A stretch of DNA of 64,000 nucleotides from Microglena sp. YARC. Lineage: Eukaryota; Chlorophyta; Chlorophyceae; Chlamydomonadales; Chlamydomonadaceae. Positions 52,582-64,000 of the stretch are shown piece by piece (the stretch's first letter is position 1; each line of letters starts with the position of its first letter). Where the stretch lies: NCBI GenBank assembly GCA_022414725.1, contig CM039464.1, positions 16,027,980 to 16,091,979 of the forward strand. Reading direction: 5' to 3'. The position numbers and the translations under genes were made by a program. Under the pieces are notes generated by a model. It worked only from the letters and a program-made list of their open reading frames with translations, had not been told where the DNA came from and searched no databases.

Positions 52582-53012
52582 GAAGAGTTGGTATGATGAT
52601 TTGTGAGCTTGTGTGTTATGATGATTTGTGACCTTGTGAGCACCTATGTCATGACCAAGCTGCGTGAGGTTAAGGCCACCTATGATCCCCTCAACTTTGA
52701 ATTTGAAGAGTTGGTATGATGATTTGTGAGCTTGTGTGTTATGATGATTTGTGACCTTGTGAGCACCTATGCCATGACCAAGCTGCGTGAGGTTAAGGCC
52801 ACCTATGATCCCCTCAACTTTGAATTTGAAGAGTTGGTATGATGATTTGTGAGCTTGTGTGTTATGATGATTTGTGACCTTGTGAGCACCTATGTCATGA
52901 CCAAGCTGCGTGAGGTTAAGGCCACCTATGATCCCCTCAGCTTTGAATTTGAAGAGTTGGTATGATGATTTCAGAACATGCTCAATGTTGAAGAGTTGGT
53001 ATGATGAAGATA
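52582..53012. repeat. 123-bp tandem repeat, three full units
   Basis: GAAGAGTTGGTATGATGATT recurs at 52582, 52705, 52828 and 52951 (exactly 123 bp), with a partial fifth at 52993. Because 123 is 41 codons, a minus-strand frame of about 198 codons stays open, encoding a 41-residue repeat (EGIIGGLNLTQLGHDIGAHK). No start context or family supports it as a gene. Confidence 0.93.
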
Positions 53013-53332
53013 TCTGACACATGCACCAATGTATTTTGAAAAGCTGTGAATTTGTGATCTTTGACTTATAAATTGAAGTTAAATTATCTGTATGAATTCC
53101 AGCATTTTTTTACTGCACAGATTTTTCCCTCAAAGGGTGGGTCTCCGTTTTTTTCGTGTGCTAGTCCTAGAGGCCTAGACTAAGGCTTTTGATTTGATTG
53201 GCGGAGTCACTCCTACAAACCGAGGGATGTATTGTGTGTTATAGCACATCGGTAAGGGCCTGTCATTAAATGCAGATATGCTCGAAAGCCAAGAAACACA
53301 TTTTAAAGAGGTTTCTTACAGGACTTAATTTA

Positions 53333-53757
53333 GTATTACATTACATTACATTACATTACATTACATGTTAAAGTCTACTTGACACCGCGAGGGTGTATGA
53401 GACTCTGTGCTTTAAACAAAAAGAAAAAGCACCCACAAAGCAAAAAACCCCATTACATCAGGGGTGTGTCGAGGACAAACAAACCAAACTCCCAACCACC
53501 GTTTTGGTGGCGTAGGTATTAAACCCCTTAGAGCCGGACACAGATCTCAACCACTTACAGTGGCGGAGGTAAGAAGCTAACAAATGAGAAGTCACAAGAA
53601 GAAGAAAAAAAGGGATGATAAATTACGGTGCCACTAAGCAGTCCAGGGCTTCCTGTCTTGCTCTTCTACAAGTAGAAAGATAGTCGGCTAGGTTGCTCCA
53701 AAAAGACTTAGTGCCATTTCCATTCATAAAGGTTCTGAATGTGGAATCGCAGAATTC
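53333..53757 (-). mobile_element. LINE family 2, truncated copy 1
   Basis: On the minus strand it has the end of an ORF (stop at 53623-53625), a 3'UTR of about 250 bp, and a microsatellite tail: the plus strand starts with ATTACATTACATTACATTAC (53333-53365), that is (ATGTA)n at the 3' end. It is 5'-truncated at a GAATTC. Confidence 0.8.
53623..53757 (-). pseudogene. LINE family 2 ORF tail, copy 1
   Basis: The encoded tail is the same as in copy 2 (STFRTFMNGNGTKTFWSNLA, DYLSTCRRARQEALDCLVAP, stop), with Met/Ser-level differences. It is too short to include catalytic domains. Confidence 0.65.
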
Positions 53758-53815
53758 CACATTCCATACGATTAAGTATTATAATGTTGTTTTCGATTAT
53801 TAAAAAAAATCTGGC

Positions 53816-54222
53816 CATTACATTACATGTTAAAGTCTACTTGACACCGCGAGGGTGTATGAGACTCTGTGCTTTAAACAAAAAGAAAAAGCACCCACAA
53901 AGCAAAACAACCCATTACATCAGGGGTGTATCGAGGACAAACAAACCAAACTCCCAACCACCGTTTTGGTGGCGTAGGTATTAAACCCCCTAGAGCAGGA
54001 ACCAGATCTTAACCACTTACAGTGGCGGAGGTAAGAAACTAACAAATGAGAAGTCACAAGAAGAAGAAAAAAAGGATAATAAATTACGGTGCCACTAAGC
54101 AGTCCAGGGCTTCCTGTCTTGCTCTTCTACAAGTGGAAAGATAGTCGGCTAGGTTGCTCCAAAAAGTCTTAGTGCCGTTTCCATTCATAAAGGTTCTGAA
54201 TGTGGAATCGCAGAATTCTGGT
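53816..54222 (-). mobile_element. LINE family 2, truncated copy 2
   Basis: Direct repeat of 53340-53757 (about 97% by eye), again ending ATTACATTACATG on the low-coordinate side and truncated at the same GAATTC. Confidence 0.8.
54084..54222 (-). pseudogene. LINE family 2 ORF tail, copy 2
   Basis: The minus strand reads CDSTFRTFMNGNGTKTFWSN, LADYLSTCRRARQEALDCLV, AP, stop. A Phe-Trp-x-Asn-Leu...Cys-Arg-Arg-Ala-Arg tail is typical of the end of a LINE polyprotein. The upstream part is absent. Confidence 0.65.
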
Positions 54223-54229
54223 ATCATTT

Positions 54230-54905
54230 CTGGTATCGGAGGCGTTTAAAGCCAACCCTTCTCTCATCAGGCATGTCTCTGACTGCATTGGTGTCACTTG
54301 GGTACTTAAACCTCCATGACTCAAAAACTTCAGACATAATATAATACAGATATGATATGAACAAGACATGTTATAGTACGGCTTACATGCCGTAGCTTGT
54401 GGCACACGTTGGTACCTGCTACAGGCCACGTGTCCACCATGTTCAGTCAGCTTGTGACTGTGATTACACCAGTCGGTTATAACGCTGGCAAGGTTAGGTT
54501 ACCCCTATCCTCCTCGAGATGCCTTGCTTCTTAAGTCCGTGCACCTCTCTGCCCTGTAATGATTGAAACTATAAAAAGACAAGTCCTTAGACTGTCTATT
54601 CAGCTTAGTGTGCTCCCTGGCTTCCTTGGGTCTGAACTGAGGGACTTCAAATTGGAAGACAGTGAGTAGCTCAGAGTTGGCTGAAAAATATGTAACAATC
54701 CAATCCAACCAATAGAACCATAATATAACCATAAGAAGACTTTTTATACTAATATGATTGTTTGTAAAACTTGTATACCGGTGTAGACATTGGACATGTA
54801 TAGTTGTATACCGGTGTAGACATTGGCCATGTATAGTTGTATACACTAAAGTCGACATGTTCCAGATCGTAAGTTGTAAACATGTTTTTCATGTATCTAT
54901 GCATG
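54230..54905. other. AT-rich sequence, no gene recognised
   Basis: Two tandem TTGTATACCGGTGTAGACAT units (54770-54845). Otherwise unique-looking. Confidence 0.4.
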
Positions 54906-54909
54906 TGTA

Positions 54910-55395
54910 TGTTACAGTCCAGGGGTAGCCAATTAGACTTAAGGGGCTTGCCCAACCTCAAACAATCAAGATCATTAAACACGGTCCAGAGAGGCTATTG
55001 ACATGCGCTACAAGATTATTAAACACGATCCAGAGAGGCTATTGACAAGCGCTACAAGATCTGGTTCCAATATATTCCAAGATCTACAAGATCTGGTTCC
55101 ATAAATCGTAGGGGTGCCCGGGGGAAACTGAGATCAAGTATGGTACCACAAGATAAGCATAGACTATCCAGAACTTGAACTTGGTTACATAGCTCCAGCC
55201 AGCAATTTGGCTGCTCGCAATCATCGGCGTTACACAATATTCTTCAAGGAAAGTTTAAACGCGAACACCTTTTTTTCTTTCTATTTTTTTACTATCCAGA
55301 GAGGCTATTGACAAGCTGAAATATATCGAAGGGTACCCTGGAGGGACTGAGATATAGCATGGTACCACAAGATAATTTATTTTTGCGTGTTTCAT
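54910..55395. repeat. Satellite-core remnant and AGAGAGGCTATTGACA repeats
   Basis: GTCCAGGGGTAGCCAATTAG, then TTGCCCAACCTCAAACAATC matches the 180-bp satellite. Next, CCAGAGAGGCTATTGACA recurs three times and ATCTACAAGATCTGG-type units twice. Confidence 0.75.
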
Positions 55396-55419
55396 TTTAT
55401 ATTAAACTCAAACCCAAGC

Positions 55420-55945
55420 TAGAATGACTCCAACTTCACAGGTTGCAGGATTTATTGTATACTGTGTGCGGCCATAAGCAACAAGCAAGGCTAGGGCCAT
55501 GCAACCAATATTTGAAAGGCGATGTACACTGTGATCAATCCACATGGGCCACATCGGAACATGTTCTTGATGGTACACTATCAAACCCAATATATAATGA
55601 CTCCAACTTCGCAGGTGACAGGTGTTCTTGTAAAGTGTGTGCGGTCACAAACGACAAGCAGCCTTGAGGCTGGAGCCATGCAACCAAGTTTGGGCTATCA
55701 GGTACAGGCAAGCAAAGCTGGGGCCATGCAACCAAGAGTTGAAAGGCCATGTACACTGCGATCAATCCACATGGTCCACATCGGAACATGATCTTCATGG
55801 TACACCCCCAAACCCAAGCTAGAATGACTCCAACTTAGCAGGTGACAGTTGTTCTTGTAAAGTGTATACTGTGTGCGGTCACAAATGCCAAGCAGCCTTG
55901 AGGCTGGGGGCATGCAACCAAGTTTGGGTTATCAGTTACAGGCTA
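55420..55945 (+). repeat. About 170-230-bp tandem repeat (AATGACTCCAACTTYRCAGG)
   Basis: Three units begin near 55425, 55597 and 55824. Each has TGTGTGCGGYCA, GGGCCATGCAACCAA and GATCAATCCACATGG. Each contains CAG|GTGACAG-like and acceptor-like sites, so it may be exon-edge copies of an unidentified exon. Confidence 0.7.
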
Positions 55946-56107
55946 TTTTTTTTAATTGTGTGGAAAGAATTCCACCCCAGGAGGTGGGTATCCCGAGACA
56001 AACCAGCGACACCGAGGATTCAGTTTGAATGGGGTTGCCACTGCTACAAAAAGTGGGCGCACTTAGGTTCCCTTCAGTTGCTCCTCACACCAACAGCTTA
56101 CTAACAT

Positions 56108-56302
56108 CCATGATGCAACTGGCTTAATGGTAGAGCATGTCGAAACAAGAAGGTGCGGGGTTCGAATCCCTTCAAGTGCGCATTAGTTCGCGGTCGCTGT
56201 CAACCGCCATGGTAGCTCTGTCCAGGTGAAGTAGCAGCCCATTCCGTACCGCCGTAAGACAAGGCTCCCTTAATACCACGCACCACCAGGCGTTATCATT
56301 TC
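56108..56302 (+). repeat. SINE S6, best full-length copy
   Basis: tRNA-like head: TGGCTTAATGGTAGAGCATG (A box) and GCGGGGTTCGAATCCC (B box), spaced as in a tRNA gene. The acceptor arms no longer pair. Body: GGTCGCTGTCAACCGCCATG, CAGGTGAAGTAGCAGCCC, TAAGACAAGGCTCCCTTAAT and CACCAGGCGTTATCATT. Not a functional tRNA. Confidence 0.88.
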
Positions 56303-56324
56303 TGGTAGCTGATATATGAGCCTA

Positions 56325-56425
56325 GCCTCCTCCCTCCCTAAGGCCCTCCCTTCTGGCTTCTGCTGGTCTCCGCTGCCCTCTTGGTCCTAGCCTCCCACTT
56401 TTGTGCTCGGCTGGCATAGGCCCCG
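56325..56425 (+). repeat. Extra stray copy of transporter exon B
   Basis: CTCCCTAAGGCCCTCCCTTC, TGGCTTCTGCTGGTCTCCGC, TGCCCTCTTGGTCCTAGCCT and TTTGTGCTCGGCTGGCAT match the exon B array unit at 31.97-32.95 kb. It lies just after SINE S6, in the same order as SINE S4 and the main array (31745-31981). Confidence 0.85.
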
Positions 56426-56449
56426 TGTTTCTGTGCAGCAGATGCCTTA

Positions 56450-57235
56450 TTAGATGATGCTCATGTGGCTGATACCCATGTAGCTGACATCCATGTCATG
56501 ATGTGGCTGATACCCATGTAGCTGACAGCCATGTCATGATGTGGCTGATGCTTGTGAAGCTGATAGACATGTGGCCAATCCCATGTAGCTCATACCCCAC
56601 AAAGCTGATTGCCATGTGGCTGATAACCATGTAGCTGACAGCCATGTGGCCAATCCCACGTAGCTCACGCCCCACAAAGCTGGTTGCCATGTGGCTGATA
56701 CCCATGTAGCTGACAGCCATGTGGCCAATCCCATGTAGCTCATACTCCACAAAGCTGATTGCCATGTAGCTGAAAGCTGTGTAATGATGTGGCAGAAACC
56801 CATGTAGCTGACAGCCATGTGGCCAATCCCACGTAGCTCACGCCCCACAAAGCTGGTTGCCATGTGGCTGATACCCATGTAGCTGACAGCCATGTGGCCA
56901 ATCCCATGTAGCTGACAGCCATGTGGCCAATCCCATGTAGCTGACAGCCATGTGGCAAATCCCATGTAGATCACACTCCACTAAGCTGGTTGCCATGTGG
57001 CCAATCCCATGTAGCTCATACTCTACAAAGCTGATTGCCATGTAGCTGATAGCCATGTGGGTAATCCAATGTAGCTCATACCTCACAAAGCTGATTGACA
57101 TGTGGCTGATACCCATGTAGCTGACAGCCATGTCATGATGTGGCTAATGCCCATGCAGCTGATAGCCATGTGGCCAATCCCATGTAGCTCACACACCACG
57201 AATCTGATACCCTTGTAGCTCATCTTGATACCCTT
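56450..57235. repeat. Minisatellite of GCCATGTGGCCAATCCCATG
   Basis: About 20 units of 18-45 bp with CATGTAGCTGACAGCCATGT and CCACAAAGCTGATTGCCATG. Minus frames with 'GIGHMAVSYMGISHMA' are repeat-derived. Confidence 0.9.
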
Positions 57236-57289
57236 CTAGGACATACCCCATGTACCTGATGCCGATGTAGCTGACGCCCATGTAGCTGA

Positions 57290-57775
57290 TGCCGATGAGG
57301 CTGATCCCAATGTTGTTGCTGGCATTACCCTTTCTGTCCTTGGAGGCGAGTGCCGGAATCCACCTTTCCCCTCCTACACTGTAATACGGTGAAGCGAAAC
57401 TGTTCACATTCCAACCACTTCTCTGACATGATGCCCATGCAGCTGCTGTCCATGTAGCCGATGCTGATGTGGCAGATCCCAATGTTCCTGCTGGCAATAC
57501 CCTTTCTGCCCTTGGAGGCGAGTGCGGGCAACCACCTATTCCCCCCCACACTGTAATAAGGTGAGGCGGAACTGTTCACATACCGGCCACTTATCTGACA
57601 GGACGCCTGTGCAGCTGACGCACATGTAGCCGATGCCAATGCCGCTGATCCCAATGTTGCTGCTGTCAATACCCTTTCTGCCCTTGGAGGCGAGTGCGGG
57701 CATCAACCTGTCCCCTCCTACACTGGAATAAGGCGAAACGGAACGATTCACAGCCCGGATACTTCTCTGCCATGC
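57290..57775. repeat. 172-bp tandem repeat, three units
   Basis: GATCCCAATGTT at 57304, 57476 and 57648, spaced by 172 bp. Each unit has ACCCTTTCTGYCCTTGGAGG, CGAGTGCGGGCA, CTACACTGTAATA and GAACTGTTCACA. Confidence 0.92.
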
Positions 57776-57789
57776 AATCCTTCAGCTCC

Positions 57790-58070
57790 TTGCCTCCCTG
57801 GGAGCAATCAAACACAGTACAGTCATACTCAGTTGCGGGACATCAAACATCAAACACAGTACAGTCATACTCAGTTGCGGGACATCAATCATCAAACACA
57901 GCTTTGAGACATCACGTACAACGTGTTTTGAGGTGCACAGAATGAGGTGCACCTGCTGTACATGCTGTACAGAAAAAAGTACAAGGTGCACATGCCATAC
58001 AGAAAGGAATTACATGCTGTACATGCTGTAGAGGAAGGAATTAAATGTTGTACATGCTGTGCATGATGTT
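57790..58070. repeat. Short tandem repeats (CAAACACAGTACAGTCATAC; CATGCTGTACA)
   Basis: Two 47-bp units at about 57808-57900, then decayed TGTACATGCTGTA palindromic units leading into the large CA-rich array. Confidence 0.8.
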
Positions 58071-58074
58071 CACA

Positions 58075-61000
58075 CACCACACTGCTACACTACACCACAC
58101 CACACTACACCACCACACTGCTACACTACACCACACCACACTACACCACCACACTGCTACACTACACCACACCACACTACACCACCACACTGCTACACTA
58201 CACCACACCACACTACACCACCACACTGCTACACTACACTACACCACACCACACTACACCACCACACTGCTACACTACACCACACCACACTACACCACCA
58301 CACTGCTACACTACACCACACCACACTACACCACCACACTGCTACACTACACCACACCACACTACACCACCACACTGCTACACTACAACACACCACACTA
58401 CACCACCACACTGCTACACTACAACACACCACACTACACCACCACACTGCTACACTACAACACACCACACTACACCACCACACTGCTACACTACACCACA
58501 CCACACTACACCACCACACTGCTACACTACACCACACTGCTACACTACACCACACCACACTACACCACCACACTGCTACACTACACCACACTGCTACACT
58601 ACACCACCACACCACACTACACTGCTACACTACACCACACCACACTACACCACCACACTGCTACACTACAACACACTGCTACACTACACCACACCACACT
58701 ACACCACCACACTGCTACACTACACCACACCACACTACACCACCACACTGCTACACTACACCACCACCACACTACACCACCACACTGCTACACTACACCA
58801 CACCACACTACACCACCACACTGCTACACTACACCACACCACACTACACCACCACACTGCTACACTACACCACACCACACTACACCACCACACTGCTACA
58901 CTACACCACACCACACTACACCACCACACTGCTACACTACACACCACACCACACTACACCACCACACTGCTAACTACACCACACCACACTACACCACCAC
59001 ACTGCTAACACTACACCACACACCACACTACACCACCACACTGCTACACTACACTACACCACACCACACTACACCACCACACTGCTACACTACACCACCA
59101 CACCACACTACACCACCACACTGCTAAACTACACTGCTCACCACACCACACTACACCACCACACTGCTACACTACAACACACTACACCACACCACACTAC
59201 ACCACCACACTGCACTACACCACACCACACTACACCACCACACTGCTACACTACAACACACTGCACACTACACCACCACACTGCACTACACTACACCACA
59301 CACTGCTACACTACACAACACACCACACTACACCACCACACTGCTACACTACACCACACTGCTACACTACACTACACCACCACACACACAAACACACCAC
59401 ACTACACCACCACACTGCTACACTACAACACACACACACCACACTACACCACCACACTGCTACACTACACAACACCACACTACACCACAACACTACACCA
59501 CACCACAACACCACCACACTGCTACACTACAACACACTGCTACACTACACCACACCACACTACACCACCACACTGCTACACTACACACACCACACTACAC
59601 CACCACACTGCTACACACAACCACACTGCTACACTACACCACACCACACTACACCACCACACTGCTACACTACAACACACTGCACACTGCTACACAACAC
59701 ACCACACTACACCACCACACTGCTACACTACAACACACCACACTACACCACCACACTGCTACACTACACCACACCACACTACACACCACACTGCTACACT
59801 ACACCACCACACTACACTACACCACCACACTGCTACAACTACAACACACCACACTACACCACCACACTGCTTACACTACAAACACCACACTACACCACCA
59901 CACTGCTACACTACAACACACTGCACACTACACCACCACACTGCTACACTACACACACCACACTACACCACCACACTGCTACACTACAACACACCTACAC
60001 TACACCACCACACTGCCTACACTACACACCACACTGCTACACTACACCACACCACACTACACCACACCACACTGCTACACTATCACACCACACTACACAC
60101 CACACTGCTACACTACACCACACCACACTACACCACCACACTGCTACACTACAACACACCACACTACACCACCACACTGCTACACTACAACACACTGCTA
60201 CACTACAACACACCACACTACACCACCACACTGCTACACTACAACACACCACACTACACCACCACACTGCTACACTACAACACACCACACTACACCACCA
60301 CACTGCTACACTACAACACACCACACTACACCACCACACTGCTACACTACAACCACACTGCCTACACTACAACACACACACACTACACCACCACACTGCT
60401 ACACTACACTACAACACACTGCTAACACTACAACACACCACACTACACACACCACACTGCTACACTAACAACACACCACACTACACCACCACACTGCTAC
60501 ACTACAACAACCAACACTACAACACACTGCTACACCACTGCACACTACACCACCACACTGCTACACTACAACACACCTACACTACTACCACCACACTACA
60601 CCAGCAACACTACACTACAACACACCACACTACACCACCACACTGCTACACTACACTACAACACACTTACACTACAACACACTGCTACACTACACACACC
60701 ACACTGCTCACACCACACTACAACACACTGCTACACTACACCACCACACTGCTACACTGCCACACACAACACACTGCTACACTACAACACACCACACTAC
60801 ACCACCACACTGCTACACTACAACACACCACACTACACACCACCACACTGCTACACCACCACACTACACACACACACCACACTACACACCACACTGCTAC
60901 ACTACAACACACCACACTACACCACCACACTGCTACACTACAACACACCACACTACACCACCACACTGCTACACTACAACACACCACACTACACCACCAC

Positions 61001-62340
61001 ACTGCTACACTACAACACACCACACTACACCACCACACTGCTACACTACAACACACCACACTACACCACCACACTGCTTACACTACACTACAACACACCA
61101 CACTACACCACCACACTGCTACACTACAACACACTGCTACACTACAACACACCACACTACACCACCACACTGCTACACTACAACACACCACACTACACCA
61201 CCACACTGCTACACTACAACACACCACACTACACCACCACACTGCTACACTACAACACACTGCTACACTACAACACACCACACTACACCACCACACTGCT
61301 ACACTACAACACACCACACTACACCACCACACTGCTACACTACAACACACCACACTACACCACCACACTGCTACACTGCTACACTACAACACACCACACT
61401 ACACCACCACACTGCTACACTACAACACACTACACACAACACACCACACTACACCACCACACTGCACTACACCTACAACCCACACTACACCACCACACTG
61501 CACACTACAACACACCACACTACACACCACACTGCTACACTACACACCACACTGCTACACTACCACACTACAACACACCACACTACACCACCACACTGCT
61601 ACACACAACACACCTACACTACACACACCACACTGCCACACTACACCACACCACACTGCACCACCACACTGCACACACCAAATCACACCAGACTGCACCA
61701 CCACACTGCTACACTTCACCACACCACACTGCACCACCACACTGCACACACCACACCACACTACACACACTACAAATCTGCACCATCACACTGTACCACC
61801 TCACTCCACACACCACACCACACTGCTACACTACACCAAACCACACTGCACACACCACACTGCACAAACCACACCACACCACACCACTGCACTATCACAC
61901 TGTACCACCTAACTGCACACACCTCACCACAATGCTACACTACACCACACTGCACACACCACACCACAGCACCATCACACTGTACCACCTCACTGCACAC
62001 ACCACACCACACTGCTACACTACACCACACCACACTGCTCACACTGCACACACCACGCTACACCACACTGCACACACCAAACCACACTGCACCACCACAC
62101 TGCACCACCACACTGCACACACCAAACCACACTGCACACACCACACCACACTGCACCACCACACTGCACACAACACACCACACTGCACACACTGCTGCAC
62201 CACACTGCTACACCACACTGCACACACCAAACCACACTGCTACACCAAACTGCACACACTGCACCACCACACTGCACACAACACAACACACTACCACCAC
62301 ACTGCACACACCTCACACTGCTACACTGCTACACTGCTAG
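58075..62340. repeat. 4.2-kb array of a 36-bp CA-rich unit
   Basis: Unit CTGCTACACTACACCACACC plus ACACTACACCACCACA, 36 bp. It is nearly perfect in 58080-58500 and increasingly mosaic rightward, with shortened and lengthened units and, after 61600, CTGCACACACCA variants. One strand has a single G per unit. All long frames here (Thr/His-rich plus, Val/Trp/Cys-rich minus) are artefacts. Confidence 0.97.
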
Positions 62341-62402
62341 ACTACAATACAGTACTGCTTCACCACAGCTACACCAGCCAGGCTCCCGAGTGTAGAAGGT
62401 AA

Positions 62403-63060
62403 TCACAGGGCTGCAGACGGTTCATAGACATGCGCACCTGCATGCAGGGCGATGACCTCAGACATTCTGCGTATTTCGCCAGCAGGCCAGAGCAAGATGA
62501 AGACATGACGTTCCGCTACTCCAGGGATATAAATAAATGTGCGAGACCAATCGGCTCGGCCTCGGGACCTAGTACTGCCTCCTAGGCGCAACGTGGGGGG
62601 GTAAACTCGCGAAGTCTTTGGCTTCAGATCAGACTGAAGCTACTTGGGGGGGAAGAGTGGAGAGGGGGATAAGGAAGCTTCGGCGCGAAGCACAGTCGGA
62701 AAGGATGCGTTTCGAAGGGATGGGAGATGTCGAAAAGTTCCGTGAAGGTGAGTGGCACACATGTATATGCACAAATCCGTGGTACTGCGGTGTACAGCCG
62801 TCCGACACGGTCGATTAGACCCGACTAGACCACGCCAGGCCCTGGCGTCCCCTGAGGGGGGACACTACTCGCCTGGTCGGGTTTTTTTGTTTCAACGCCC
62901 GATTCCGTCCACCATTTTGGGGACACTGACGACGTTAGGGGGGTTAGACCCTGGGGTTGGACCAGGGGGGTGACCTTATTCGACGTTAGCCAAAGTTAGA
63001 GGGTACTACACAAGCTGTGTAACACCAGAAACAGCCCAATGTGAACACATACTCATTTCT
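62403..63060. other. Unassigned sequence before the LTR element
   Basis: A minus frame of 62 codons (62591-62403, ending HAGAHVYEPSAAL) and a plus frame with VERGIRKLRREAQSERMRFE followed by GAAG|GTGAGT (62747) are possible exon fragments. Neither has a recognisable domain. A GC-rich CCAGGCCCTGGCGTCCCCTG inverted stretch lies at 62835-62880. Confidence 0.3.
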
Positions 63061-63288
63061 TGTTATTGACTGATTTATATATCAGTCTCTGAGTCGGCAT
63101 AATGCACACCGGTACCTTTCCCTCCTGGTAGCGCGTTGCCTGCCGCCAGGCCACAGGCTAGCTGTGGCCTGCACGTGACTGCAGTACCCTGCAGTACACA
63201 TCTCTATTCTATATGATTGCGCCTGTTGCGCTTAATAGCATCTTCTCCTCTATCGAGCCTATGCCGTTGTAACGATCTTACAATAACA
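63061..63288 (+). mobile_element. 5' LTR of a copia-like retrotransposon
   Basis: 228 bp with a perfect 8-bp terminal inverted repeat, TGTTATTG...CAATAACA, and the canonical TG...CA ends. A primer-site-like sequence follows at once and a gag-like ORF begins about 500 bp on. The element runs off the right edge, so its 3' LTR and target duplication cannot be checked here. Confidence 0.8.
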
Positions 63289-63303
63289 GGTTATGTGCGC
63301 CAT
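63289..63303 (+). other. Primer binding site, half-tRNA type
   Basis: GGTTATGTGCGCC lies directly after the LTR. It resembles the complement of the anticodon loop of initiator tRNA-Met (CAU), as used by copia elements primed by a tRNA half, rather than the TGG of a full tRNA 3' end. Confidence 0.55.
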
Positions 63304-63794
63304 CTTTAGACGTTAACGAAGAACAGCCGCTGATTTCCGCGTTCGGAATCAGTTCCCCTCTGACTTGTCGAAGGCCCGAGTTTTAACTAAGCACCTGGAC
63401 TCCCTGTGCGGATCCTACTTCCCGCTGCTCCGCCTGCCGCTTCCTACCAAGAATCCTTGGATCTGCCACTGCGTCCTACGACTGGAGCAAGCAAGAGCGA
63501 CCACAAGTCACCGAAATCTATGAAGTGAGTATAGGACGAAGCCCTCACCGAGACCCACACAGTGCTGTATTGATCTCAGACGATCAATTTGTCTACGACA
63601 CCAGCTTAAGAGAAGCCCCTGTCGTCGAACATTGCCGCTTGGCATAGTTCAATCCCCGGTAATCCGCTGGATCCCTTTGGATCGCCGATTCCCACACACA
63701 CTCAATCCCCCCTTCCCCTGCCCCGCCCTCGTAACTCCCCCTATCCCAACACTCCGACCTACAACGCCAAGACTCCTACACAGAAGACCTCACC

Positions 63795-64000
63795 ATGCAA
63801 CCTCCCCGTATATTCACCGGTAACAACCTCTACAACTGGCGCTGCGCCAGGCAGCATATACTCCTCGCCCTCAAATCAGATAGGGATACCATTGCCATTG
63901 CTTTCGACTGCCAACAAGCGGTGGTCGCTGGCGAGCCTGCCGACTCTGATGGTTACCCTGCTGATGACATTACTTACCCTGTTGTTGCGGGTGCTGATCC
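63795..64000 (+). CDS. Copia-like gag N terminus (truncated by window)
   Basis: ATG 63795 opens a frame that continues past the edge: MQPPRIFTGNNLYNWRCARQ, HILLAL and then an acidic stretch. The 'Phe-x-Gly-x-Asn-x-x-x-Trp' motif followed by a hydrophobic helix is the usual start of Ty1/copia Gag (UBN2/Retrotran_gag type), which assembles the particle that packages element RNA. The distance of about 500 bp from the LTR is a normal leader. No frame break is visible in the 68 codons available. Confidence 0.75.
   Translation, partial: MQPPRIFTGNNLYNWRCARQHILLALKSDRDTIAIAFDCQQAVVAGEPADSDGYPADDITYPVVAGAD

Noticed and set aside
52426..53022. 198-codon minus frame of 41-residue repeats
   Set aside because: The unit is 123 bp, so openness follows from its length; no family, no start or splice context.
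56108..56180. Possible functional tRNA at the SINE S6 head
   Set aside because: A and B boxes are present but the acceptor arms do not pair, and the sequence continues into a conserved SINE body.
58045..62402. Thr/His-rich and Val/Trp/Cys-rich long frames
   Set aside because: Translations of the 36-bp array in multiple frames; no start context, splice sites or codon bias.

Overview
This is repeat-saturated eukaryotic nuclear DNA, most likely from a unicellular green alga; the exact organism is uncertain. The clues are spliceosomal introns with GT-AG ends, plant-type CCCTAAA interstitial repeats (about 50338-50372), tRNA-derived SINEs, LINE ends, a copia-like LTR element, an intron-containing tRNA-Leu, and a placeholder gap of exactly 1000 N (22875-23874). 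No bacterial-style operon or CRISPR array is present. Less than about 5% of the window is convincingly coding.

Layout. At 521-744, on the minus strand, is the N-terminal exon (TM1-TM2) of an Npt/TLC-like membrane transporter, flanked by decayed tandem copies of its own edges. From 2880 a plus-strand gene (gene 1) encodes a secreted repeat protein. Its first exon (2880-4202) and two further exons (13286-13402, 16073-16224) join in consistent phase. Its introns hold minisatellites, hAT-type MITEs and a 150/180-bp satellite. The region 17.8-26.6 kb is a low-quality, indel-rich mosaic of arrays around the N gap. From 30166 to 50580 seven plus-strand exons reconstruct TM4 (end) to the C terminus of a second Npt/TLC-like transporter. 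Their splice phases all agree, and one 1-bp frameshift lies in the first visible exon. Coding totals about 1.3 kb in a 20.4-kb locus. A nest of 5'-truncated LINE ends plus a tRNA-Leu lies in its last intron. After it come 3' arrays, a second LINE family (53.3-54.2 kb), more minisatellites, a 4.2-kb 36-bp array (58.08-62.34 kb), and the 5' LTR and gag start of a copia-like element at the right edge.

The most unusual pattern is a rule shared by nearly every exon here, in both genes and on both strands. The intron upstream of an exon is built of tandem copies of 'intron end + acceptor + start of that exon'. The intron downstream is built of tandem copies of 'end of that exon + donor + intron start'. 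The last acceptor copy and the first donor copy bound the one complete exon. I call this mirrored exon-edge amplification. It explains most of the apparent low-complexity sequence in the transporter locus and may create many decoy splice sites.
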